DNA of 64,000 bases from Brassicibacter mesophilus (GCF_050433385.1 NZ_JBNPXI010000009.1:62001-126000); one strand, 5' to 3'; positions 54,219 through 62,837 are shown, numbered from the stretch's first letter. Notes: generated by a model from the letters alone, not told the origin. Translations and numbers: made by a program.

Positions 54219-54236
54219 ATTCCATTTAAACAGAAT
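54219..54236 (-). promoter_or_regulatory. ATTCYRTTWWAAYRGAAT palindrome
   Basis: 60 bp upstream of the methyltransferase start. Confidence 0.55.
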
Positions 54237-54251
54237 AATATTTAAGCTTTA

Positions 54252-54337
54252 TAAGCCCATATTTGCTTTTTAAGAGGCTATGTTATATCGAGTAATCGAA
54301 TGTATAGTTCCTCATATTCAAAGCTTGTATGGGCTTA
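54252..54337. repeat. 86-base cruciform-like inverted repeat
   Basis: TAAGCCCATA (54252) pairs with TATGGGCTTA (54328-54337); inside, GAGG..CTAT pairs with ATAG..CCTC. Could be a terminator-less RNA structure or a binding site. Confidence 0.5.
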
Positions 54338-54738
54338 ATATTAATCTATACTATAAAAATAAGTCTTCGGCCGCTCCGTGGCTTTGTTTAAATATTATTT
54401 ACTTTATACTTTTTTAACAACAAATAGGTTTATAAAGTTCTTAGAAATAGTTGTCCTAATGTTTTTGATTATAGTGAAACAGGTTAGCTTTTATCATCTC
54501 AACAAGAAATAATATATTTTAATTGCTAACCGTGTAATGTAGTTCTTGCATTACTATTCTTTTATATTTTAAAATCTAAAAATATCATCATCTTCTTTAA
54601 AATAATTCTTATCATCATCTACATTACTATATTCTTTTAGGTTATATTGGGACATCTTTTTAAGATTAAGATTTTCTCTTATCCTCTCTATAACTTAATT
54701 ACGAAGAATTATAATAGTTCTTTATTTCTAAAAATTTT
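54338..54738. other. Intergenic stretch, 400 bp
   Basis: Contains a GC-rich patch CTTCGGCCGCTCCGTGGC near 54365, and a short minus-strand frame (ATG 54657, 28 aa) ending in an acidic EDDDIFRF tail, without a ribosome site. Otherwise AT-rich with nothing recognised. Confidence 0.35.
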
Positions 54739-56223
54739 TTACAAAAAATCTTTTTTCCACAAATTACAGACCTCATCCCATGCTGGATCACTCTCGTCAA
54801 TTATTCTAAATCCATCATTATCATCCATAAGTGTTTCATTAATATCTTCATCCTTATAATCTTCTATAGTTTCTTCTTCCTGAATATTCTTCTTTGCTTT
54901 TTTATATGTTTTCTGAAATATTGAATCTGCTACTTCTCTACCTAAAACACTTGCTATGTTTCTATATGTGAAATTGCTTTGATTAATCGAATTTTCTATA
55001 AACTTAATAACAATCGCTTCAGCATCTTTAAGATCAATTGTTTCAGGAATAATAAAATAGTTACAATCATTCATCTCAGGCTTGTAGATTCTTGTTCTCT
55101 TAGTCTTTTCGTTTCTATCTGGATGAAGCTCTACTGGAATTTCTTCTATAAAAACTTTTTTTAATAATCCTACTGCACAAAGTATATTAATCTTATCACC
55201 TACTTTTCGATCACTAATTTTTAAATTATCTTCATCTAGTAAAATCTTAGATAAATGCCTTCTAGAAGCAAAGAATACAGCTCTACCATCCTTATCAAAA
55301 TGGTTAATATTCTTTAATCCTTCATCTAATACTTTGTTATAAACACTCCATATTGTTTTTAAATACTTATATAATTTAGGGTATTGATTTAATACTCTCT
55401 TATTGTTCATTTTCTTTTTTACATCTAGCAATCTATTTTTCTCTAAATCTAATAGAACTTGTCCTTGCTTAATCTTTTCGTATTCCTTAACCTTTAACCC
55501 CTTCATCTCAATAATTTTATACATATCTATATTGTATAGCTGAAATAAATCTAATAAATCAAATGCTATGCCTTCTTCTTTCTTTAGATTTGAACTCATT
55601 ATTTTATATTTATCATCATAAATTACTAAAATTGCTGTATTACCAGCAATTATGGGACATTCACCCCAATCAATTTTTAAATCTAGATAATCCATAGGAT
55701 CAATAATCGCAGAGAAGTAAGAATATACCTCTTTTACAGTCTCAAATGATTCATCAATTTCAATCTTTTCGATAATGGCTTTTATATCTTTCTTTTTTAA
55801 TAGTAACTTTCTTTTAAGCGACTTTATTTCCTTTTCATTAAGATCTTTCAGAAATCTCCATTTTATTGCTCTTTCACTTATATTTGTAATTGCTCTTTCA
55901 ACAAGTCTTTCTCTTTCGGCATATAATAAATTCCCATGCTTTTCTTTAATATGATTTCTTATCTCCATCTTCTTATCATTAAGTAATTTAGTTTTATAAC
56001 CTTCAATCTTATTTTCATGAGCAATTAAACCCTCAATTCTTTCTTTTTGTTGCTTATCTAACTGTCTTTTAACATAAGCATAAATAAAATCCTCTTTTGA
56101 ACCAAAACCAAAATCTGAATAATTTTCAAAGAATGTATATGCTTTTGTAGTAGCCCAACTTCTTTTATCTATAAAATAAATGTGATAATGATTGTCTCTT
56201 TTTTCTATCTTGTATTTATTCAT
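54739..56223 (-). CDS. Possible replication initiator-like protein
   Basis: 494 residues from ATG 56223 behind GGGGGTC. Long helical middle, then a segment near 330-400 (GRAVFFASRRHLSKILLDEDNLKISDRKVGDKINILCAVGLLKKVFIEEIP) that reads as a winged helix, then a wHTH-like NFTYRNIASVLGREVADSIFQKTYK. The double winged-helix layout and the size are compatible with a plasmid initiator; no family match is clear. Acidic C-terminal tail. Confidence 0.45.
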   Translation of the reverse strand: MNKYKIEKRDNHYHIYFIDKRSWATTKAYTFFENYSDFGFGSKEDFIYAYVKRQLDKQQKERIEGLIAHENKIEGYKTKLLNDKKMEIRNHIKEKHGNLLYAERERLVERAITNISERAIKWRFLKDLNEKEIKSLKRKLLLKKKDIKAIIEKIEIDESFETVKEVYSYFSAIIDPMDYLDLKIDWGECPIIAGNTAILVIYDDKYKIMSSNLKKEEGIAFDLLDLFQLYNIDMYKIIEMKGLKVKEYEKIKQGQVLLDLEKNRLLDVKKKMNNKRVLNQYPKLYKYLKTIWSVYNKVLDEGLKNINHFDKDGRAVFFASRRHLSKILLDEDNLKISDRKVGDKINILCAVGLLKKVFIEEIPVELHPDRNEKTKRTRIYKPEMNDCNYFIIPETIDLKDAEAIVIKFIENSINQSNFTYRNIASVLGREVADSIFQKTYKKAKKNIQEEETIEDYKDEDINETLMDDNDGFRIIDESDPAWDEVCNLWKKDFL

Positions 56224-56392
56224 AAAAAATGACCCCCTTTCATACTTTTGATTTTCAAAATCTAAATAGGAGTCATTGAATAAAACCTTATAAAACAACA
56301 TAAAGTGTCTAACAAAACACTTTTTTTGAATAATCACCTTAGTTATTTGTATAATAGTAAAAACATTTATTTTTAACTCCTATTATTTATGC

Positions 56393-56420
56393 CTAGACTT
56401 TTTCCCGAAGTCTAGGTATT
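56393..56420 (+). terminator. Terminator-like hairpin
   Basis: CCTAGACTT / AAGTCTAGG followed by TATTTTTC on the plus strand. Confidence 0.5.
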
Positions 56421-56518
56421 TTTCTGTAAATTTTTATTGTCTTAAATTATATTTTTTCTTAAACTAATTATTCAAATATCAATGAACTAATAAGTTTTAT
56501 CTTGTTTCAAATTGAGAA

Positions 56519-56556
56519 AACCTGTATATCTATTAAAATACATAGATATACAGGTT
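56519..56556 (-). terminator. Long terminator-like hairpin
   Basis: AACCTGTATATCTAT / ATAGATATACAGGTT, 15 bp, then TTTTCTC on the minus strand; downstream of 56605. Confidence 0.65.
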
Positions 56557-56583
56557 TATTTTATATTAGAATATATAGGATTA

Positions 56584-56601
56584 ATTCCATTAAAACAGAA
56601 T
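56584..56601. promoter_or_regulatory. ATTCYRTTWWAAYRGAAT palindrome at a gene end
   Basis: Lies 4 bp after the stop of 56605-56976, not before a gene; 360 bp from the next start. Confidence 0.45.
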
Positions 56602-56604
56602 GTA

Positions 56605-56976
56605 TTAGGCAGTGTTATTCATCATAGTCTCTAACCAGCTCTGAGCTTCTTCTTTGTTATCAAATCCTTTATACTTTAATTGATCTTCTAAATGTTCTTC
56701 TTTATGTGCATTTTGAATATCAATTAATCTAGGATAATCCCCTTGGATTACTTCTTTAAAAATCGGGGAGTAAATAGCATAGTAGTTAAATCTACCCTTT
56801 ATTATAGGATTTTCTAACCAATCCTCAGCCTCTTGTAAATTATTAAACTTTCTGTATCTGCTTCCCTTTATTCCAAAACAGTTCTCTTTAACAACTTCCC
56901 AACTATTTGTAGTTGATCCTTTTTCTATTATTCCTGTTTTCCAATCTATAATAGCCCATGCATATAATCTTTCCAT
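56605..56976 (-). CDS. Two-module viroplasmin/RNase H1-N-like protein
   Basis: 123 residues from ATG 56976 behind GGAGAGG. Two copies of a ~50-residue module: YAWAIIDWKTGIIEKGSTTNSW...YRKFNNLQEAEDWLE and YYAIYSPIFKEVIQGDYP...YKGFDNKEEAQSWLE. The end pattern (Y.GF...EA..WLE) is typical of caulimovirus viroplasmin/RNase H1 N-terminal modules, which bind RNA-DNA hybrids or dsRNA. The first copy is degenerate. An RNase H-like protein is encoded at 62941. Confidence 0.7.
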   Translation of the reverse strand: MERLYAWAIIDWKTGIIEKGSTTNSWEVVKENCFGIKGSRYRKFNNLQEAEDWLENPIIKGRFNYYAIYSPIFKEVIQGDYPRLIDIQNAHKEEHLEDQLKYKGFDNKEEAQSWLETMMNNTA

Positions 56977-56995
56977 ATTCAACCTCTCCTTTCTT

Positions 56996-57032
56996 TAATG
57001 TCATCATTTGAACATTATATGCTATGCATAGC
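56996..57032 (-). promoter_or_regulatory. GTT-N8-AAC-type promoter with TGCATA
   Basis: Minus strand CTATGCATAGCATATAATG then TTC-N8-GAC (one mismatch); drives 56605. Confidence 0.6.
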
Positions 57033-57056
57033 TATATAATATATTCAACTAAAGAA

Positions 57057-57073
57057 GCTCCCGATTTGGGAGC
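57057..57073 (-). terminator. Terminator of cassette 1
   Basis: GCTCCC / GGGAGC with a 5-base loop; T-rich after. Confidence 0.65.
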
Positions 57074-57079
57074 ATTCTG

Positions 57080-57685
57080 CTAACAAGCTTTTCTTTTCAA
57101 TTTTTTAAGAGTTCTTAAATAATCTTTGTAGTTTTCTTTAATTTTGTTATAATCTTCTTTATTTAAGCTATAGAAGAAATATATATCGTGACCGTAAAAG
57201 GTATATATAATATATTCTTTTAATCTATTTTCCTTCATATCTTTTAAGAGTCTCTCTAATCCATAAATGGAGTAATCATATCCTAATAGGTTAACTTTCA
57301 TTTCAAATGAAATAAATCTATCTCCAAGAAATTCCAATGTCTTACTTGAAACAGTTATACATCCAGTATTGTTAGCAATACCTACTTCTCTTTCCGCTTC
57401 TAAAAAGATGTTCTTATACTTTACTTCATCCTCTTCACTTATGCTATCTATATTTTCCATCACATGTTTTAATATCTCATATCTAAGAATCTCTTTTTTA
57501 TCAGCTTTCTTCAGTTTTCCAGAGATCCTAGCTGACTTACCTCTCAAAAGTTTTTTTACTGCTTCTTCCTTCACGTAAATATCTAATAGTATTCTTTCAC
57601 TATCCTCTTTATTTTCTTCTAATTCCCTTTTAAGCTCTTTAATTTCAAATCCTAGGTTTTCAATTAAATTTTTATTGTTTTTCAC
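57080..57685 (-). CDS. Cassette 1 protein, unknown
   Basis: 201 residues from GTG 57685 behind AAGGAGTGATG. Helical N-terminal half (coiled coil 5-50) and a mixed C-terminal half (NTGCITVSSKTLEFLGDRFISFEMK, YIIYTFYGHDIYFFYSL). No family recognised. It sits behind leader RNA copy 1. Confidence 0.65.
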   Translation of the reverse strand: MKNNKNLIENLGFEIKELKRELEENKEDSERILLDIYVKEEAVKKLLRGKSARISGKLKKADKKEILRYEILKHVMENIDSISEEDEVKYKNIFLEAEREVGIANNTGCITVSSKTLEFLGDRFISFEMKVNLLGYDYSIYGLERLLKDMKENRLKEYIIYTFYGHDIYFFYSLNKEDYNKIKENYKDYLRTLKKLKRKAC

Positions 57686-57935
57686 AATACATCACTCCTT
57701 ATTTTTAGTATTTTTATAATTAATCTCATGTAAAAATAGGAGTATTCGCTTTCTAATTTCTCTTACTATATAACATCCTCAACAGTTTAAGTTCCCGATC
57801 TCAAATTTTCTTCCTTTAAAATTCTTAACCTGTTTGAATGTTTATAATAGTAAGCCTTTCTTGGAAATTCACGAAAGTTACTATACCCCTTTTAAATCTT
57901 CTCCAGTTCTCTTTAATTATGTTGTATTATAATGC
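57686..57935 (-). ncRNA. Leader RNA copy 1
   Basis: Begins after TATAAT in GTGCATTATAATACAAC (57921-57937). Closing helix GGGGTAT (57883-57889) with ATACTCC (57739-57745). Hairpin TAGTAAcTTTC/GAAAGgcTTACTA around GTGAATTTCCAA. Helices AACAT/ATGTT, AACAG/CTGTT and a core GAGATCGG. Diverged from copies 2 and 3 but with pairing kept. Confidence 0.7.
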
Positions 57936-58050
57936 ACTTGCTATTGATTTAATAACGATTCCAACATATTTTTTAACACAATATTTAATAATGTTCTCAA
58001 TAGAACTGTATATTATAAAATAAGAGAAGAGTTCAATGACAACAAAAAAA

Positions 58051-58076
58051 CAAGAACTTTTATATAAAGGTTCTTG
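58051..58076 (-). terminator. Terminator of cassette 2
   Basis: CAAGAAC / GTTCTTG then TTTTTTTG on the minus strand. Confidence 0.75.
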
Positions 58077-58085
58077 TTTTAATAA

Positions 58086-58799
58086 TTACTTATATTTTAA
58101 ATATTTCACCTGCTTGATGATACCATCACAAACTCCTAATTCTTCTAAAATTGTTACTACTTTTTGTTTATCCTCTTTTGTCTTAAGAATGCCCTCAAAT
58201 AATGTTTTGTCAATATAAATATTAGAAAAATACTTTAGATAATTTAAATTTTCTTTTAAGATAGTCCTTACTTTATGTTTATCTCCATAGAATAAATGCC
58301 TTTTCTCTTCTGCATCTTTATTGAAAGCTTTTATCATCTTTATTCTTCTTTCTTTTGTTTGATATTTCTCAGGAAGATAATCATATAATTCAGTAATGTA
58401 TTTATCTATAAATTCCAAAACTTCTTCATTAAATAATTTGTTATATAATTCATAGGCTCCTTCACCTCTAAATATAAAGTATAAACTTCCTAGTAAAGAT
58501 TTTATTTTTTCCAATTCATCCTTCTTATCTCGTTTAATTATATCAAGAGCTTCTTTCATAAAATTAATATCAAGTTGTTTTAAAAACTTTTCTTTTAATT
58601 CCTCTATGTTCTCATAAAGATTATTAAAACTAATATCAATTCTTCCTCCTAATTCAAAGTTTTTTAAAATCAAATCTTTATTAATAAGAACAAATGGTAT
58701 TTCTTCTAATTTAAAGCTATAATTTATTTGTTCTAATAATTCTTTCGGATAAACCACCATACTACTATTTTTGTTTTCATTAATTTCAATTGTATTCAT
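58086..58799 (-). CDS. Cassette 2 protein, DUF4116-like
   Basis: 237 residues from ATG 58799; AAGGAGTGATT lies 12 bases upstream. Paralogue of 2444-3067 (YPKELLEQINYSFKLEEIPF, NFELGGR, ITELYDYLPEKYQTKERR). The first residues NTIEINEN match KTIAINEN in the cassette 3 protein, so the repeated DNA extends into the coding start. Function unknown. Confidence 0.65.
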   Translation of the reverse strand: MNTIEINENKNSSMVVYPKELLEQINYSFKLEEIPFVLINKDLILKNFELGGRIDISFNNLYENIEELKEKFLKQLDINFMKEALDIIKRDKKDELEKIKSLLGSLYFIFRGEGAYELYNKLFNEEVLEFIDKYITELYDYLPEKYQTKERRIKMIKAFNKDAEEKRHLFYGDKHKVRTILKENLNYLKYFSNIYIDKTLFEGILKTKEDKQKVVTILEELGVCDGIIKQVKYLKYK

Positions 58800-59048
58800 A
58801 ACAATAATCACTCCTTATTTTTTAGTTATTTATAATTAATCTCACGAAAAAAGGAGTATTCACCTTCTGATTTCTGTTACTCAACAACTACCTAAACAGT
58901 TAAGGTCCGATCTATTGAATTATTACCTTTTAAATTCTTATCCTGTTTTATATTGTTGAAAGTAACCCCTTTCTAGGAAATCCACGAAAGCTACTCTACT
59001 CCTTTTTGAATTTGCTCACTATTATCTTTAATTATGTTGTATTATAAT
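58800..59048 (-). ncRNA. Leader RNA copy 2
   Basis: Nearly identical to copy 3: same TATAAT promoter (around 59040), closing stem AAAAAGGAGTA/TACTCCTTTTTT, GTAGCTTTC/GAAAG..GTTAC hairpin and AGATCGG core. Followed by the shared AATAAGGAGTGAT ribosome-site segment. Confidence 0.75.
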
Positions 59049-59138
59049 GCACTTACTATTGATTTAATAACTAATTCAACATATTTTTTAAAGAAAATTT
59101 AATAATGTTTTATCGAAATTTTGTTTAATAAAAAAATA

Positions 59139-59165
59139 AAAACAGACTAAAAATTTAGTCTGTTT
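59139..59165 (-). terminator. Terminator of cassette 3
   Basis: AAACAGACTAAA / TTTAGTCTGTTT, then T-rich. Confidence 0.8.
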
Positions 59166-59170
59166 TTATT

Positions 59171-59419
59171 TTACATGCTTAGATTTATATGTAGATCTCT
59201 TAAATCTTCTAATATCATATTTTTTAATTTAATATCAGTCAATTCGTCCTTTTCATCAACATCCACTTCAAACTCAATCACATCACTATTTAAAGTTTGT
59301 CCAAATGTATCGAAGATAACTGATGTATTTCTAAAATCTACATTATCTAATGCATCCCAAGTTTCATCATTAAATATTTCTCTTACCTCGTTTTCATTAA
59401 TTGCAATTGTTTTAACCAT
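59171..59419 (-). CDS. Cassette 3 protein, small acidic
   Basis: 82 residues from ATG 59419 behind AAGGAGTGATG. Very acidic (VIEFEVDVDEKDELTD), NVDFRNTSVIFDTFG in the middle. No family recognised. Behind leader copy 3. Confidence 0.65.
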   Translation of the reverse strand: MVKTIAINENEVREIFNDETWDALDNVDFRNTSVIFDTFGQTLNSDVIEFEVDVDEKDELTDIKLKNMILEDLRDLHINLSM

Positions 59420-59664
59420 AACAACATCACTCCTTATTTTTAGTATTTATAATTAATCTCACGAAAAAAGGAGTATTCACCTTCTGATTTCTGTTACTCA
59501 ACAACTTCTAAACAGTTTAAGATCCGATCTATTGAATTATTTCCATTTAAATTCTTATCCTGTTTTATATTGTTGAAAGTAACCCCTTTCTAGGAAATCC
59601 ACGAAAGCTACTCTACTCCTTTTTGAATTTGCTCACTATTATCTTTAATTATGTTGTATTATAA
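59420..59664 (-). ncRNA. Leader RNA copy 3
   Basis: From TATAAT (59658-59663). Closing stem 59614-59624 with 59465-59475 (11 bp), directly followed by T. Hairpin 59579-59611, helix TCAACAA/TTGTTGA (59570-59576 with 59498-59504), helix AAACAG/CTGTTT, core AGATCGGATC. The closing stem plus T-run could act as an attenuator. Confidence 0.75.
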
Positions 59665-59754
59665 TGCACTAGCTATTGGTTTAATAACTAATTTAATATA
59701 TTTTTTAACATAATATTTGACAATGTTCTCAACAGAACTATATTAAACTTTATA

Positions 59755-60234
59755 TTAATTACATATTTTTTTATCAATATCAACTCCAAATTCTTTATAT
59801 AGCTTTTCAAGCTTCTCAAATAAAATATCATTTACTTCATCTCTAAAATCTTCATATATCCTATATAGTTTCTCGAAATTTCCCCTGATATATTTTAAAT
59901 GTGTCAGCCTTTCATCACTTTGTTCTCTTTGAATTGACCTATTAATTATTTTAAGGCTACGAAATTCATAATTCTCATATACTACCATAGGAACTTCATA
60001 ATCTATTCCCTCAACTACCTCTATTCCTGATTTAAAGACAATATTGACATTATAAACAAACATAAATCCTAGCTCATCTTCCATAGGGTATTGAATATCA
60101 AAATTAAAAGATTCTACTTCCTGTTCTTCTAAACCTACCCTTTCAATAATGGAATTGAGTATCTTTTCAAAGTCAATTCCTTGATCAATCTTATTTAGTT
60201 TTTTAATGAACTTTTTATTTTCTAAAATACTCAT
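59755..60234 (-). CDS. Hypothetical protein
   Basis: 159 residues behind AAAGGAGGC. N-terminal NKKFIKKLNKIDQGIDFEKILNSIIERVG, beta-rich middle and a C-terminal coiled helix. No family recognised. Divergent from 60391 with shared regulatory palindromes. Confidence 0.65.
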   Translation of the reverse strand: MSILENKKFIKKLNKIDQGIDFEKILNSIIERVGLEEQEVESFNFDIQYPMEDELGFMFVYNVNIVFKSGIEVVEGIDYEVPMVVYENYEFRSLKIINRSIQREQSDERLTHLKYIRGNFEKLYRIYEDFRDEVNDILFEKLEKLYKEFGVDIDKKICN

Positions 60235-60269
60235 TTAAACTGCCTCCTTTTATTTTGATAATCTAATGA

Positions 60270-60279
60270 TGACATGTCA
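60270..60279 (-). promoter_or_regulatory. TGACATGTCA palindrome
   Basis: Second copy of the 10-bp palindrome, between the 18-bp site and the gene start at 60234. Confidence 0.5.
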
Positions 60280-60291
60280 TAATGGTTAGCA

Positions 60292-60309
60292 ATTCCATTA
60301 AAACAGAAT
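60292..60309 (-). promoter_or_regulatory. ATTCYRTTWWAAYRGAAT palindrome, leftward gene
   Basis: 58 bp upstream of 60234. Confidence 0.6.
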
Positions 60310-60341
60310 AATTTATGATAGCTAATTGTTACTCATAACCC

Positions 60342-60359
60342 ATTCTGTTATAATAGAAT
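60342..60359 (+). promoter_or_regulatory. ATTCYRTTWWAAYRGAAT palindrome over a -10
   Basis: ATTCTGTTATAATAGAAT contains TATAAT; protein bound here would cover the -10 of the plus-strand gene at 60391. Confidence 0.6.
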
Positions 60360-60390
60360 TATTATTTTGTAATTTCAGGAGGCAATTGCT

Positions 60391-61869
60391 ATGAAAAATA
60401 TTTTTAAAGACGATATTTCTCAATATAATGTCCTTAAATTATCAGACTGGATACATAAATGTAGAACTTCGGTAAAAGAAACTGAATATAACCATTTAAA
60501 TAACCCAAATCAAGAGTATGAAAGATCTGTAAAATCATTTTGTGATGATTGGCTAGAATACTACCAATCTAAAGAACTATATAACAACGAAAATTACAAG
60601 AAGGCTATTATTGCTAATGGATCTATAAGGAATACTGATGGCGAACTTAAAAATAGAGTTGTTATCCAATATGAATCTAAAGGAATTAAACAAGAAATTG
60701 ATATTACAGATAAGTTGTATAACTCCTTACTTAAAGGCGATGGAAGCCCTAAACCTAAATCATTATTAGATAAATATAAAAAGCAATTATTGGATGAAGT
60801 AGAAGAGTATTATCAATTATTCTCAGACCTAGAAAACTGGGAAAATCATCGAAAAAAAATAAAAGAATTGATTAATTACAGAATTAAATATATAGTAACT
60901 CCTATTTCTGTTGATATTCCAGATAAGAACATTTTATTAGAACTCGATATAGATGAAATAGAATCACTTATAAATTCAGAAGAATTAATCATTTTCGAAC
61001 CTTTAATTGAACCAAATGAAGAAGAAAAGCAAACCCTACTAAATCACCTTATGAAATATGATATAACCAAACAGTCATATTATGATTATATTAATGGTCT
61101 TGAAAAACGATTTGAAAAGAAACTATTTATCAATCTAGGTTTTTATTTTTCTTTGAGCCTTGATTTATTAGAATCACTTCTAAATATACATGGATACACA
61201 ATAAAGAAAAGTAAACAACGAAGAGATATTTTGATTAAAAGATGTATAGAAGCTGGCTTTGAAGCAAGATATACTAATATCTATTTGACGAAAGAAGAGC
61301 TGTATCCATTATATAAAAGAGATCTGAATAGGAAAGAAAGTTTATCAACTATTAATGACTATATTAATGGTTCGTCAAAAGTTAGCAAGTCTGAATATCA
61401 AAAGGCAATAAAGCAGGCTATTAATAAAATTAATAGATTTTTGCATCGAAAGCATAACAGCATTAAACTCAAGGAAGAAAAACTCAATAATATAAATGCT
61501 GATTATAAGTCCCTAGAATCTAAGATTAAAACACTAGACGATGAATACTATAAAATAGAGTCTCAAATAAACGATTTTGAAACCGAGAGACCAAAAGAAT
61601 ATAAAAAAATGATAATGGAATTAAAAAATACAATGTCATCCATTGAAAAAGAAAAAGCATTACTAAATAATGAATTAAAAAAGATATCTAAAAAAAAGGA
61701 ACTTTTAAATGATCAAATAGAAAAAATTAAAATTGGACCTTATTCTTCTAAAGACTTCTTAAATTATGAAGTTAAAAAATACAATCAAACTTCCTTAGAG
61801 ACCGTTACATTAAAGGTTATTGAAGATATTAAAGCTGATCTGGAAGAAAGATTAATCAAAGTGTATTAA
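60391..61869 (+). CDS. Coiled-coil protein, plus strand
   Basis: 492 residues behind CAGGAGGC. N-terminal 250 residues helical and acidic, then NLGFYFSLSLDLLESLLNIHGYTIKKSKQRRDILIKRCIEAGF (a helix pair reminiscent of N-terminal helix-turn-helix-type regions), then a long coiled coil (340-460). No enzyme motif. Its promoter overlaps a copy of the 18-bp palindrome, so it may be the regulator of that set or one of its targets. Confidence 0.65.
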   Translation: MKNIFKDDISQYNVLKLSDWIHKCRTSVKETEYNHLNNPNQEYERSVKSFCDDWLEYYQSKELYNNENYKKAIIANGSIRNTDGELKNRVVIQYESKGIKQEIDITDKLYNSLLKGDGSPKPKSLLDKYKKQLLDEVEEYYQLFSDLENWENHRKKIKELINYRIKYIVTPISVDIPDKNILLELDIDEIESLINSEELIIFEPLIEPNEEEKQTLLNHLMKYDITKQSYYDYINGLEKRFEKKLFINLGFYFSLSLDLLESLLNIHGYTIKKSKQRRDILIKRCIEAGFEARYTNIYLTKEELYPLYKRDLNRKESLSTINDYINGSSKVSKSEYQKAIKQAINKINRFLHRKHNSIKLKEEKLNNINADYKSLESKIKTLDDEYYKIESQINDFETERPKEYKKMIMELKNTMSSIEKEKALLNNELKKISKKKELLNDQIEKIKIGPYSSKDFLNYEVKKYNQTSLETVTLKVIEDIKADLEERLIKVY

Positions 61870-61896
61870 TTCTATCAACAAAATACGACAATACTA

Positions 61897-61936
61897 AAAA
61901 GAGCCTCCTCCTAACCCCTAGGAGTGAAGCTCTTTT
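61897..61936 (+). terminator. Terminator between convergent genes
   Basis: AAAAGAGC / GCTCTTTT with inner CTCCT/AGGAG; T-tract on both strands. Confidence 0.8.
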
Positions 61937-61939
61937 ATC

Positions 61940-62812
61940 TTATAACAATCCATTAACTATATATGGTATGGCATAGAAATTATAATTTAAATTGTTATAT
62001 TTTGATTTAAAATCCTTTATTGCTGGTGTTTCATTGATTGCTTTAATTTTTGCTAGTATAGTTTGAATTTCTTCATTTTTAAGATATTCTCCATAGAATT
62101 CTGCTGGATCATTAAATTGAATAAATAAGTTATTGCTTAATTGAGTAAGCTGTTCTTCTAATTCAAATATTGTATTATAACCAATAACTATATCTCTTGT
62201 AAAAGCCTCTAAAGGGATCTCTTCCATGTTATAGAAGTTAATACAGTTTTGTATGTATTGCTCTCTTTTTTCAGAAATACTGGTATTCATATGAATGTTA
62301 GATGTGTCATTATTGGATTTAATCTCATTATTGATTTCCTTGGCTTCAGCTAAGATTCTATTGGTGTTATCTGTTAAGTTCTTTATTATCTTCAATATTT
62401 CTTCTTGCTCTTTTTCTTGGTCTACACTTTCTACATACATTACAAACGAATGATCATCTAAATTTGATAAATCTTCTATTTCCCACTTTAAAGGATAAAT
62501 CTTTTCTTTATTGATATAATTGTATTGACTATATAATTCATTAGCCTCTTGATTTTTGTCCTCATCTACATATTTATCTGCTTTAGCTTTGATGTCTTGT
62601 GCTTCCTTTTCTAAAAGATATAATTCAGCTTTTTTAGCTATAATATCATCTATTACATTAAGAAGCTTTGTTTTAGTAGCCTCCGAAACTTCTTCAGTAA
62701 AGTAATATCCTTTATAGTCTATTTTAGATGTATTACTATCAGCATAGACATTTAAACTTAGTAATAACGAAAATATCAATGTAATTATTATAATAGTAAC
62801 TTTTCTATTCAT
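61940..62812 (-). CDS. Secreted coiled-coil protein
   Basis: 290 residues: signal peptide (MNRKVTIIIITLIFSLLLSLNVYA), then long helices with coiled-coil character (LLNVIDDIIAKKAELYLLEKEAQDIKAK; LKIIKNLTDNTNRILAEAKEI). No enzymatic motif. Likely cell-surface, as with other secreted proteins in the window. Confidence 0.65.
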   Translation of the reverse strand: MNRKVTIIIITLIFSLLLSLNVYADSNTSKIDYKGYYFTEEVSEATKTKLLNVIDDIIAKKAELYLLEKEAQDIKAKADKYVDEDKNQEANELYSQYNYINKEKIYPLKWEIEDLSNLDDHSFVMYVESVDQEKEQEEILKIIKNLTDNTNRILAEAKEINNEIKSNNDTSNIHMNTSISEKREQYIQNCINFYNMEEIPLEAFTRDIVIGYNTIFELEEQLTQLSNNLFIQFNDPAEFYGEYLKNEEIQTILAKIKAINETPAIKDFKSKYNNLNYNFYAIPYIVNGLL

Positions 62813-62837
62813 AAATTTTTCACTCCTTTCATATTTT

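Noticed and set aside
54574..54657. 28-aa frame with an acidic SSB-like tail
   Set aside because: No ribosome site before the ATG, a stop close upstream, and too short to judge; kept only as a note in the intergenic entry.
57000..59760. CRISPR array, considered because of the repeated intergenic units
   Set aside because: Repeats are about 240 bases, only three in number, and separated by genes; no short regular repeats or spacers.
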